The notes under the pieces are model-generated. The model was not told the DNA's origin. It did no database searches and saw nothing but the letters and a program-made list of their open reading frames with translations. A program made the position numbers and the translations under genes. This document shows positions 1-7,177 of a stretch of DNA of 29,193 nucleotides, piece by piece; position 1 is the stretch's first letter; every line of letters begins with the position of its first letter. This DNA comes from a virus. The stretch is from IMG/VR virus record IMGVR_UViG_3300037119_002282, positions 1 through 29,193 of that record; one strand, given 5' to 3'.

Positions 1-783
1 ATGAGCCGGGCCGGGACTCGTCATCCCCTGGGTGCCCATGCCGGGGTAGTAGGTGCCCTTGGTGAAGCTGGTCCGCACGTGCATCGTGCCCTCGTTGAGG
101 ATCGTGGGGTCTTGCGGGACGCCGGCGCCCTCGGCCTTCATCATGAAGGCGGCGTGTTGGGCCGCGTACTCCTCGGCGTTCATCGACTCCAGGTACTGGT
201 CGTAGAACACCTTCGGCCCGGAGTACGGCACCCGCCGGTAGAAGCGCACCTTGAGCCCGTTGACGATGACCTCCTTGGAACTCTCCGGGACCACGTTGAA
301 CACCCACTGGGTGTGCCCCGGCGGAAGGGGGTCCACTCCGTTCCAATCCTGAGGGGGGCTCTTCAGGTCGCGCAGCGTCCAGGGGATCGCGTTCTCGGCG
401 ATCGTGCCCTTGTTGATGACTTCTCCAGGCCGGCGCCCGTGGGTGGCCGACTGGGCGGCGTGGTAGCCCTCCAGGAATTTCGCAATCGCGGGGTGCTCGG
501 CGATCTGCGGGAAGTCTTTCACCTGAAGGCCCGCCAGCGCGTCCACGACCGCCTGCTGCCGACTCGTGTCGGCCCGGTCCTTGCGCGCCTCGGCGATCAG
601 GGCGCCCAGGCCGGCCAGGATGTCGTCCTCGGCCGGGATCGCCTCGGCGGGATCGGGGAGCGGTGGCGTCGGGGTGGCCTGAACGCTGGCTCCCTCGATC
701 GGGCGCGGGGATTCCGGGGCCGGCGCGATCGGGACGCGCACGCTCGTCAGGGTCGAGGGATCGACGGGTTCCAGTTTGGCCAC
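1..783 (-). CDS. phage structural-region protein, C-terminus cut by window edge
   Basis: The reading frame is open from a GTG at 783 to the left edge of the window, so the C-terminus is missing (261 codons seen). A TAGGAG ribosome-binding site lies 6 bases before this GTG. A second in-frame GTG at 786 is only 3 bases from it, and a TAG at 793-795 closes the frame upstream. The N-terminal third is Pro/Ala-rich and low in complexity. The middle is helical with charged residues, and the last part is a mixed domain containing WTLRDLK, RFYRRVPYSG and GTYYPGMGTQG. I do not recognise the family. It lies downstream of the capsid gene on the same strand, separated from it by a homing endonuclease gene, so a virion or head-completion role is an inference from position only. 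Confidence 0.75.
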   Translation of the reverse strand, partial: MAKLEPVDPSTLTSVRVPIAPAPESPRPIEGASVQATPTPPLPDPAEAIPAEDDILAGLGALIAEARKDRADTSRQQAVVDALAGLQVKDFPQIAEHPAIAKFLEGYHAAQSATHGRRPGEVINKGTIAENAIPWTLRDLKSPPQDWNGVDPLPPGHTQWVFNVVPESSKEVIVNGLKVRFYRRVPYSGPKVFYDQYLESMNAEEYAAQHAAFMMKAEGAGVPQDPTILNEGTMHVRTSFTKGTYYPGMGTQGMTSPGPAH

Positions 784-812
784 CACACGCTCCTAGATCG
801 CGGGATATCGGT

Positions 813-843
813 GCCCGGCGGCGGTGTTCAGCCACCACCGGGC
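813..843 (-). terminator. GC-rich hairpin after homing endonuclease gene
   Basis: Arms of 12 bases (813-824 and 832-843) pair around a 7-base loop on the minus-strand transcript, with two G-U wobble pairs. It lies between the stop of the LAGLIDADG gene and the next gene. There is no U-run after it, so it is a candidate attenuator or RNA-stabilising hairpin rather than a proven intrinsic terminator. Confidence 0.4.
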
Positions 844-851
844 GAGGATCG

Positions 852-1682
852 CTAGGCGATGTACACGCCGGACTCGACCGGCTGTCCGAGTTTGTAGATA
901 CGCCGACGCTCGGGAGGACCATCCGGTGCAGCCGGTGACTCGCGGCCAGCGGCAGCCATCGCGGCGTGACGCCGCTCCTTCTCCTTCTGATGCCCGCGAT
1001 CAGTTGCGTGCTTCTGCGCTACACCTGAGCGCCGACAGGCGCGGCAATAGTGGACACGCTCGGTCAGTTCGGTTGCCGTGAAGTAGGTTTCGCTCTCGAA
1101 CTCGATCCCACACGCCCCGCAAATCAGCATCGCTCCGTGAATTCCAGCGTTGACAGCGTTCGGGTTTCGCACGCCGACCACAACAGATCCACGGCCATTA
1201 AGTGTCTGCACCTCGATGCACAGCGCGCGGCACTCTTCCATGATGTATTCGGGTGTCGGCACTCTCCCGCGAACACCGGGCATCGTGCGCTGCGTCCACG
1301 ACGCCTTGAGCGCGTGCAGCCGCAAGGCGAGATCGGCCTGGCGATGCTTGATCCGCAGATACGGGCGCAGCGCCGTGATGATGCGGTTGGCGTTGGCGTA
1401 GGTACATGCCCAGTGGTGCATCACCGGCGTCTGGGAACGGAATCGATCGTGAGTCTCCTTGAACCGATGCTGGACAACCGAACCGCAAGCGAACACCTCC
1501 TTGATCCAATCAAGGATGGCCCGATCTTTTTGGGCGACAGAAATGAACGAGGAATACTCCTCACTTCGGACGCCTTTGCCTCGATTACCGCGACGGATCG
1601 TGATGGTCCCTTCTCCATCGGTCAGGCCAGCGATGTACGCGAGGGTCACCGGGGGTACGTCGGCGTAGCGTTCATCATCCAT
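852..1682 (-). CDS. LAGLIDADG homing endonuclease with C-terminal zinc ribbon
   Basis: The 276-residue product carries the motif YIAGLTDGEG at residues 16-25. This is the LAGLIDADG signature with Glu24 in the catalytic acidic position. Only one motif is seen, as expected for single-motif enzymes that act as dimers. A following segment, ALRPYLRIKHRQADLALRL (about 104-122), resembles the family's helix after the motif. A CxxC pair at 188/191 and another at 213/216 form a likely zinc ribbon, and the tail is rich in Lys, Arg and Glu. Such enzymes cut a specific DNA site and spread their own gene. It sits free-standing between capsid and the next structural gene with its own promoter. I chose ATG 1682 because a promoter -10 box ends 6 bases before it. 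An upstream in-frame GTG at 1721 would add 13 residues. Confidence 0.88.
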   Translation of the reverse strand: MDDERYADVPPVTLAYIAGLTDGEGTITIRRGNRGKGVRSEEYSSFISVAQKDRAILDWIKEVFACGSVVQHRFKETHDRFRSQTPVMHHWACTYANANRIITALRPYLRIKHRQADLALRLHALKASWTQRTMPGVRGRVPTPEYIMEECRALCIEVQTLNGRGSVVVGVRNPNAVNAGIHGAMLICGACGIEFESETYFTATELTERVHYCRACRRSGVAQKHATDRGHQKEKERRHAAMAAAGRESPAAPDGPPERRRIYKLGQPVESGVYIA

Positions 1683-1688
1683 ACCCCC

Positions 1689-1717
1689 AGTGTACCGAGA
1701 ATGATAGGTGCAGTCAA
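1689..1717 (-). promoter_or_regulatory. sigma70-like promoter of the homing endonuclease gene, possibly leaderless
   Basis: On the minus strand TTGACT (1717-1712) is followed by exactly 17 bases and then TACACT (1694-1689). The ATG at 1682 begins 6 bases after the -10 box, so transcription would start at or next to the start codon. No canonical AGGAG-type ribosome-binding site is present. The -35 hexamer lies in the loop of an inverted repeat (1704-1725). Confidence 0.55.
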
Positions 1718-1725
1718 GCACCTAT
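1704..1725. repeat. perfect inverted repeat between capsid and homing endonuclease genes
   Basis: ATAGGTGC and GCACCTAT (8 bases each) flank a 6-base centre. The repeat starts 13 bases after the capsid stop codon. As RNA it would be a hairpin ending the capsid transcript. As DNA it brackets the -35 element of the downstream promoter and could be an operator. There is no U-run. Confidence 0.5.
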
Positions 1726-1737
1726 CCTATATTATAC

Positions 1738-2748
1738 CTAGCTGGCGTTCTTCGACGAGCTTGCGTGCTCGATGCGGACGCCCATGTTCTGGTTGAGCAC
1801 GGCGGCGGCGTGAGCCGCTTTCCAACCAATCGACATAAGCTGGTTCAGTGGGTCAGCGGTCCCGGCCGAGCCGCGCTCCTTGACGATGACCTTGGCCGGC
1901 ATCTTCTCCAGGTTGATCGTCCCGTACCACTGATCTCCGAAGAGAACCGTGCCGTAGACATCGGCCCCGGAGAGGCCGAGCGAGGCGAAGATCCGGCAGA
2001 GGCTGGTGGTGTAGACGCGAACGCCGAACGGCAGATCCTTGATCTCGGTGTCGAATAGCTGGTTGGTGTCGAGCCCACGTCCACCGGCGTACTGCCAGAT
2101 GTTCGTGATGTTCGAGTCGCCCTCCAGGTCGTAGAGCGCGTGTGGATGCGTAATGCAAACGAACTTGCCTTCCTTCGCAACCACCTTGGCGTTGAAGGAG
2201 AGGAGCGTCCGCTTGGCCCGGCGTAGTTCGGTGAGCGACAGGTACTGGCCGCTGCCGACCGCACCGCGCGAGAGCGACGTGGAACTGTACTGGACGTTCG
2301 ATCCGGCGGTAACCACGTCACGAGTGACGAGGTCCAAGCCCTCCTTCATCGCCTCGCCGAAGTTCTCGGTGCTCTCGGCGACGATGGGGTCGATGGACTG
2401 GTCCTCGGCCAGATCGGAGTACAGGATGTAGCCGCCATACTGGCTGACTGTGGCGAGGATCTGGACCCATGTGGCATCCATCGCCGCCCCTGGCGTGCCC
2501 TCGGTCAGGACCAACGGTCCCGACGCATACGCTCCACCGGAGTTGTACGCCGCTGCGTAGGAGGCTCCCAGGACGGCTTCCATGCGCCGGAACGAGATCG
2601 ACTTGCCGCCGTGGACCGGGATGCCGGCCTGCATGCCGAACTTGTTGTAGACCGTCATGCCCCGGAATCGATTGAGGAGACGACGCTCGAAGGTCACGAG
2701 CTGACCCTCGGTCAGCAGTCCCCCGACGCCGTAGGTTTGAGTAGCGAT
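1738..2748 (-). CDS. major capsid protein, N4-gp56 family
   Basis: The protein matches the N4-gp56 family of major capsid proteins in order and spacing. It has an N-terminal arm, GIPVHGGKSISFRRM near the N-terminus, then QYGGYILYSDLAEDQ, then AESTENFGEAMKEGLDLVTRD, then a central beta-rich domain with FVCITHPHALYDL and a GDQWYGTINLE strand. This family forms the icosahedral shell with an HK97-like fold. The first standard start is GTG 2697, but coding-like sequence continues upstream to an in-frame TAA at 2755. Reading from ATC 2748 gives MATQTYGVGGLLTEGQLV, which looks like the natural family arm. An AAGGA lies 9 bases before that ATC, so I extend the gene to 2748 and give 2697 as the conservative start. 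CTG 2718 and 2715 are other options. The scaffold gene is directly upstream in the same frame. Confidence 0.9.
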   Translation of the reverse strand: MATQTYGVGGLLTEGQLVTFERRLLNRFRGMTVYNKFGMQAGIPVHGGKSISFRRMEAVLGASYAAAYNSGGAYASGPLVLTEGTPGAAMDATWVQILATVSQYGGYILYSDLAEDQSIDPIVAESTENFGEAMKEGLDLVTRDVVTAGSNVQYSSTSLSRGAVGSGQYLSLTELRRAKRTLLSFNAKVVAKEGKFVCITHPHALYDLEGDSNITNIWQYAGGRGLDTNQLFDTEIKDLPFGVRVYTTSLCRIFASLGLSGADVYGTVLFGDQWYGTINLEKMPAKVIVKERGSAGTADPLNQLMSIGWKAAHAAAVLNQNMGVRIEHASSSKNAS

Positions 2749-2754
2749 TGCGGT

Positions 2755-3561
2755 TTATCCTTGCTGTCGCGCGGGCGCGAGCCCGAGGTCTTTGCCCGGC
2801 CCCTCGGTGACGTACCAGGTATCGAACTGCGCGTCCGACATCCGGGCGAAATCGGGGTGGGCCGGTGCGCGGCTGGATCGGGTCATGTCCGGTCGAGGAT
2901 CTTTCTTGAGCATCTCGGCCGCGACCTGTTCCCGGATCGCCGCGCGTTCCTTGACAAGCTCGCTCTTCTTCCAGCCCTCGAAGCGTTCCGAGGCGGCGTC
3001 GGCGACGCGGTGTTTCGCGAGGAGGTCCAGCGCCTTGGCGTTGTAGACCGCGATCACGTCGTCGTCGGGCAATCCCTGGATGCTTTTCGCTAGCTCGGCG
3101 TGGTCGTCCACCGTCAGCCGGTCCCATCCGGTCACCGAGGAGTACGCGCGGCCGACGCGCTGCGCCATGGCCGCCGCTTCCTGGGTTCGCATCTGGGTGA
3201 TCTGCGCGAGCGCGACCTCCCGCTGGTCGTCCGAGAGAAACCGCTCGGAAAACGCCTCGGGATCTCGTCGGGCTAACTCCCGCAGTTCGTCGCGGGCGGT
3301 GTCCTGAGCACGCCGCGACACGTCCTCGTTCTGGGACGCCTGCCAACGTCGCATGGCCTGATCGACCATCTGGCCGACCACGCCGGCAACCCTGGGGTGG
3401 CGCCGCAAATCCTCGGGATCGACCCCGTCCACGAGGGTCCGCCAGTCCGGGGCCTCTAGAACGGCGGGGGCAATCTCTGCGGGAGCGTCGGCCCCGGTTT
3501 CCACCGGGGTCGAGGCAGCAGGAGCCTCCGTCGCGGGCTGGACTGCGGTTGTGTCGTCCAT
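2755..3561 (-). CDS. putative capsid scaffolding protein
   Basis: The 268-residue product is acidic and Pro/Ala-rich at the N-terminus (to about residue 38). It is then strongly helical and charged, with long runs of Glu, Arg, Asp and Gln, and ends in QQG. This composition and the position directly before the capsid gene are typical of phage scaffold proteins, which assemble inside the procapsid and then leave. I see no protease motif. Its TAA is the only stop between it and the capsid frame, so both genes are in the same frame. The ATG at 3561 has no visible ribosome-binding site. A strong promoter (3577-3606) places the transcript start only about 8-9 bases upstream. The function is inferred from position and composition, not from a recognised domain. 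Confidence 0.75.
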   Translation of the reverse strand: MDDTTAVQPATEAPAASTPVETGADAPAEIAPAVLEAPDWRTLVDGVDPEDLRRHPRVAGVVGQMVDQAMRRWQASQNEDVSRRAQDTARDELRELARRDPEAFSERFLSDDQREVALAQITQMRTQEAAAMAQRVGRAYSSVTGWDRLTVDDHAELAKSIQGLPDDDVIAVYNAKALDLLAKHRVADAASERFEGWKKSELVKERAAIREQVAAEMLKKDPRPDMTRSSRAPAHPDFARMSDAQFDTWYVTEGPGKDLGLAPARQQG

Positions 3562-3576
3562 ATGTATGGCTAGACG

Positions 3577-3606
3577 ATCATACGGTTGTTAGGACAGGAC
3601 TGTCAA
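3577..3606 (-). promoter_or_regulatory. strong sigma70-like promoter for scaffold-capsid operon
   Basis: TTGACA (3606-3601, perfect -35) is followed by 18 bases and then TATGAT (3582-3577, five of six matches to the -10 consensus) on the minus strand. The predicted start is near 3570, about 8-9 bases before the scaffold ATG. It lies in the 66-base gap after the preceding structural gene, so capsid genes can be boosted independently of the upstream operon. Confidence 0.7.
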
Positions 3607-3616
3607 CGTGGGGGGT

Positions 3617-3624
3617 CTATAACG
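3617..3624 (-). promoter_or_regulatory. CGTTATAG motif upstream of scaffold promoter
   Basis: The minus strand reads GGGGCGTTATAGACCCC here, about 11 bases upstream of the scaffold -35 box. The same 8-base core, CGTTATAG, occurs on the minus strand at 20230-20237 in front of the portal gene. This may be a shared control site; only two copies were noticed. Confidence 0.3.
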
Positions 3625-3627
3625 CCC

Positions 3628-4602
3628 CTAGAAAAAGTTGCCCCAGCCGGTTCTTGGGTTCGTGGCGCGCTGCACCTGGCCGCCGCCGAGCGAACTCCCC
3701 TGCGGGAAAGACCGCTTCATCAGTTCCACGTAGTCGTCCGCGTTGTGCCCGGCCTCCCCGAAGGCGCCCTTGGCGAGTCCCTGTCCCCCGGCCGTGAGGC
3801 TGTTCCACCAGATCGGCGATTGCTTCCAGGGAAGCGGCACCTCGGGCTTCGCGGGGATCGCCGCCGGCACTGGAGGCATCACCGCCGGGGTGGTCGGCGG
3901 CAGCGGGCGCGTCCCGACCGGGGGCACGGGGATCGGCGTCACGCCGGCTGGCGGGGCCGGGGGCTTGCCGGTGGACCGAATCGAGCCGACCAGTTCGTTG
4001 ATCTGCTGCTCGGTCAGGGGGCCGTGCGACGCCTGCCAGCCGCGCGCGTAGAGGTGCGCCACGGCCGCGCCGTTGGGGTCGAGCCCGGCACGCCGCCACA
4101 GGCCCTCGGAGAAGGCGGTGTCGAAGGGGAGGCCCTGGGCCGCGTGCGCCGCGACGGCGGCCAGGATCTGCGCGCCGATGCTCTTTCCTGGGCTGTCCAC
4201 GAACGGCGCATCGGGGTTCACCTGGCCGGGCACGAGCGGGTCCGGGAGCGGGTTGCCGGCGCCAGTCGGGGTGATCGGCGAGGAGTACGGCGCCGTCCAT
4301 CCCCAGGTCGCCCCGCCAGCGGCCGGATTCGGCGCCGGCGCGACGACTGGTGGCAGTCCGGGGGCACCGGCGTCGGGGCCGATGAGTCCGCCCTGGATGT
4401 ACTGGCGATCCGGGTTCGGCATCATCTCCCCACCACCGGCGAGCGCGGTCACGGGCGGGTATCCGGGCTGAGCCGGCCACATGGCCCCACTGCCTGGGAT
4501 CTCGCTACTGGGCCTGGGTCCGCCGCGCATCATCGCCCACGACTGGGCACGCGCCCCCTGAGGCGCCATCTGGGGGTATCCGGGCATCTGTGGGTACGCC
4601 AT
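3628..4602 (-). CDS. Pro/Gly-rich phage structural-region protein
   Basis: The 324-residue product starts at ATG 4602, 8 bases after AGGAGG. The first 120 residues are rich in Pro, Gly, Met and Tyr and look disordered. Residues about 125-195 form a compact helical region (SIGAQILAAVAAHAAQ, then GLWRRAGLDP, then LTEQQINELVGSI). A second Pro-rich linker is followed by a short C-terminal helix and the end RTGWGNFF. I do not recognise a family. It lies 12 bases after the 547-residue gene, in a run of virion genes leading to scaffold and capsid, so it is probably a minor virion or assembly protein. Confidence 0.75.
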   Translation of the reverse strand: MAYPQMPGYPQMAPQGARAQSWAMMRGGPRPSSEIPGSGAMWPAQPGYPPVTALAGGGEMMPNPDRQYIQGGLIGPDAGAPGLPPVVAPAPNPAAGGATWGWTAPYSSPITPTGAGNPLPDPLVPGQVNPDAPFVDSPGKSIGAQILAAVAAHAAQGLPFDTAFSEGLWRRAGLDPNGAAVAHLYARGWQASHGPLTEQQINELVGSIRSTGKPPAPPAGVTPIPVPPVGTRPLPPTTPAVMPPVPAAIPAKPEVPLPWKQSPIWWNSLTAGGQGLAKGAFGEAGHNADDYVELMKRSFPQGSSLGGGQVQRATNPRTGWGNFF

Positions 4603-4614
4603 GGGGGATTCCTC

Positions 4615-6258
4615 CTAGAACCCGGACGCGCGGGCGAACTGCTTGTTGGGGTCGCGCCAGTCGATCTCGCCCGACTTGATCTGCTGCCTCATCGGTTCGT
4701 TCACCCCCTGCGCCCCCTGGGTCAGGCCCTGGGCCACCGGGGACGGCGTGGGCGCCGGCGCGCTGGCGCGGCGCTGCTTGGCCTCGGCGATGTAGCCGGC
4801 CATCACGTCGTCGGGGACGACGACTTTATTCGCCTGGAAGTAGTCGGCGTTGCGCCTCGCCACCTCGGCGGCGCCGGCGTCGTCGAGTTCACCGGCGGTC
4901 TTGAAGATCGCCAGCAGGCGCGGATCGTTGGCGCTGAAGTAGCCGACGCCGGCGGCCTTGATCGCCTGGGCGTAGCTCGCCTTGATGCGCGCGACCTGAG
5001 CCGATGCATTCACGCGCGGGTCTGGATTCGCCGGCTGAAACGGCAGGTTCGGGGCCGAGTTGATCCCGAGTTGGTTCAGGAGATTCGAGATCGAGCCGGC
5101 CTTGATCTCCCCGGTCGGGGCCCCGCCCTGAGCGGGGGTGCCCTCCATCATCTGCTGGTAGATGTCCCGGCCGCCGGAGAGGTACTTGTTGTACTTGAAG
5201 TAGTCCTCGGGCCGACTTCCGAGTTCGGTCGCGTTGGTGAGCAGGTTCTGCGCGAGGCTACTCCAGCGGTCCAGGTCGCCGGCCCGGTTCTTGTCGTAGC
5301 GGGCGTCGCGCGCCGCCTGGATGTTGAAGTCCTGGAGGATAGCCGCGCGCTCGTCGTCGTTCTGGGCGAGCTTCAGCCGGTCGAGCAGATCCTTGACGCG
5401 CGCGTCGTTGAGTTCCTTCTCCATCAGGTATTTCTGCGTGTTGGAATACCCGATGCCGTCCAGGAGCGCGCCGTAGCCCAGCGCCCGCAGTTGGTCGGCC
5501 GTCATCGTGCGCGGGTCGCTGCCTGGAGGCAGGGACGGGACGCTCGACGACGGCGTCGTGGTCGTTGTCGTCGGCGGCGTGGTCGGACTCGGGGCCGTCG
5601 TGGAGGGTGCCGCTGGCGCGGCCGGCGCCGGGGGAGCGGCGGCGGTGGTGCGGCGGTTGAAGTCCTGCTCCGCTTCTTCCTTGGTGTTGCGCTCGACGGG
5701 GATGCCGTCCACGACCGAGACGAAGCCGGTCCCGCTCGGGTTGGGGGCCACGTAGTTCGACCCGTCGAAACTGCGGGCTTTCGAGAACTGCTGTGCCTGG
5801 CTGCCTTCCTGGGCGCCGCGCGTCAACGCCGTGGCCAGCGCACCCGAGGTCTGGAAGCCGTTCTGTCCGTTCCATTCTGGGTGCTGGGCGTTGACAGCCG
5901 CGTCCCAAGAACCGCCGAACAGCGTCCCGTCGGCGTTGACTTGCTGGAAGCGCTCGATTTGGCTGTCCTCGGCGTTGGCGATCCGGTGCGAAAATCCGGG
6001 GTCGGTCGGGCTCTTACCGGGCGTGACGCCGGGCATGATCGAGGTCCAGTTTCCGTTGTCCTGCCGGCGACGCACGCCGTAGGTCGGATCGACCTTGTTG
6101 CCGAAGGTGTTCAGTTCCTCGATGCTGGTCGGGAAGTGGGCGGTCTTGTTGAAGTAGCCGTAGATGACGGAGCGATCCACGCCGAGCTTCGCCGCCAGGG
6201 CATCGGCCGCAGCGGTGAGCCGTTCGTACGCTCCGGGGATGTCGTTGAGGGTCGTCAT
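4615..6258 (-). CDS. large phage structural-region protein with Pro/Thr linker
   Basis: The 547-residue product starts at ATG 6258 after a GGGAGA site at about 8 bases. An N-terminal globular part (about 1-205) contains GVDRSVIYGYFNKTAHFP and NGQNGFQTSGALATALTRG. A linker of roughly 45 residues made almost only of Ala, Pro, Thr and Ser follows, then a long helical C-terminal part (about 255-500) with SNTQKYLMEKELNDARVKDL and DYFQANKVVVPDDVMAGYI. The tail is Pro/Gln-rich. Two domains joined by such a linker are common in phage internal or tail-associated proteins, but I do not recognise this family. Its neighbours are the LamG-domain protein upstream and a Pro-rich protein downstream. Confidence 0.75.
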   Translation of the reverse strand: MTTLNDIPGAYERLTAAADALAAKLGVDRSVIYGYFNKTAHFPTSIEELNTFGNKVDPTYGVRRRQDNGNWTSIMPGVTPGKSPTDPGFSHRIANAEDSQIERFQQVNADGTLFGGSWDAAVNAQHPEWNGQNGFQTSGALATALTRGAQEGSQAQQFSKARSFDGSNYVAPNPSGTGFVSVVDGIPVERNTKEEAEQDFNRRTTAAAPPAPAAPAAPSTTAPSPTTPPTTTTTTPSSSVPSLPPGSDPRTMTADQLRALGYGALLDGIGYSNTQKYLMEKELNDARVKDLLDRLKLAQNDDERAAILQDFNIQAARDARYDKNRAGDLDRWSSLAQNLLTNATELGSRPEDYFKYNKYLSGGRDIYQQMMEGTPAQGGAPTGEIKAGSISNLLNQLGINSAPNLPFQPANPDPRVNASAQVARIKASYAQAIKAAGVGYFSANDPRLLAIFKTAGELDDAGAAEVARRNADYFQANKVVVPDDVMAGYIAEAKQRRASAPAPTPSPVAQGLTQGAQGVNEPMRQQIKSGEIDWRDPNKQFARASGF

Positions 6259-6271
6259 CTATCCACTCTCC

Positions 6272-7177
6272 CTAGCCGATCGTGATGCCCCACCGCCCGG
6301 CGTAGGCGGCCAGCGTGGCGACCTCGGCGAGGGTGAGCGCGCGGTTGTAGACGGCGATCTCGGCGATGTCGCCGTCGAGTTTCTCGCCGCCGGCGTCGAA
6401 CTGGGTTCCGAGGCGCAGCCCGGTCACGGTCTGGTTGATCATCGTCGTCGCCGTGGCCGTGCCGCCGTTCACGCTGAGGCGCGACGAGGCGTTGTTGAAC
6501 ACCGCGATATACGCGTTCAGGTTCGTGATCGTCGCCGCCATCGTCCCGGCCGCCCCCGACGCCATGCCTATCACGTTCGAGGCCGCGTGGGCGTAGACGA
6601 TGCTTCTCGTGCCCGAGCCGATGCCGTCGCAGAAGTCCTGCCGGGCCGAATCGTTCAGCCGCTTCGACCCCACGACCAGGATCGTGAACAGGCTCGGCGC
6701 GACCGCGTACAGGCCGGTGACCATCGTCTGCGCCGCCGCGAAGCGCAGCACAGGAAGCCCGTTCGCGATGGCGGTCTTGTAGGTCGGCCGCGCGGCGCCG
6801 GCGCCGACGGCGTGGTTGCCGGCCCCCGACTGGTCGGTGAAACTGGTCACCAGATCGCCGTCGTTGAAGCCGGAGAGGCGGTCGGCGGCCAGCCAGAGGA
6901 GCAGGCCCGAGATCGAGGCCGGGGTGATCCCCTCGTCGGGGGTCAGTTCGGTCACGACCCGGAACTCCGGTGGAATCGTCGTCCCCGGTGAAAAGCGCGT
7001 CAGGTTGACGATTCGCTTGTAGGGGCGCGCGGATACCTGCGACTCGGTGATGACCTCCACGCCGACCTGAGCCGTGCCTGGGGTGGTGACCCCGGCGCCG
7101 TACGAGGCGAAGCGGGGCCGGTCGGCCACCGAGGGCGTGCCGGCCGCGAGCAGGACGGCCGCGATCTGGCGCGGCAT
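6272..7177 (-). CDS. virion protein with C-terminal LamG-like lectin domain
   Basis: The 301-residue product has an unassigned N-terminal part (1-85). From about residue 86 it has a concanavalin A/LamG-type jelly-roll domain, recognisable from GLLLWLAADRLSGFNDGDLV, the TDQSGAGNHA turn, and the final AEIAVYNRALTLAEVATLAA followed by GRWGI. LamG domains bind glycans or proteins on surfaces, so this is likely a receptor- or capsule-binding part of the virion. Its ATG directly follows the TAG of the transglycosylase gene with no gap, and no separate ribosome-binding site is visible. It is therefore probably translated by coupling with the upstream gene. Confidence 0.82.
   Translation of the reverse strand: MPRQIAAVLLAAGTPSVADRPRFASYGAGVTTPGTAQVGVEVITESQVSARPYKRIVNLTRFSPGTTIPPEFRVVTELTPDEGITPASISGLLLWLAADRLSGFNDGDLVTSFTDQSGAGNHAVGAGAARPTYKTAIANGLPVLRFAAAQTMVTGLYAVAPSLFTILVVGSKRLNDSARQDFCDGIGSGTRSIVYAHAASNVIGMASGAAGTMAATITNLNAYIAVFNNASSRLSVNGGTATATTMINQTVTGLRLGTQFDAGGEKLDGDIAEIAVYNRALTLAEVATLAAYAGRWGITIG

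Noticed and set aside
1-855. 284-residue plus-strand frame at the left edge
   Set aside because: It is antisense to the minus-strand gene with a good ribosome-binding site and globular protein features.
1731-1736. TATAAT just after the capsid stop as a promoter
   Set aside because: No -35-like hexamer lies 16-18 bases upstream. The TTGACT-17-TACACT pair nearby is a better candidate.
3586-6285. 899-residue open frame on the plus strand
   Set aside because: It runs antisense to two well-supported minus-strand structural genes. The Arg/Gly/Val-rich translation is typical of a shadow frame in high-GC DNA.
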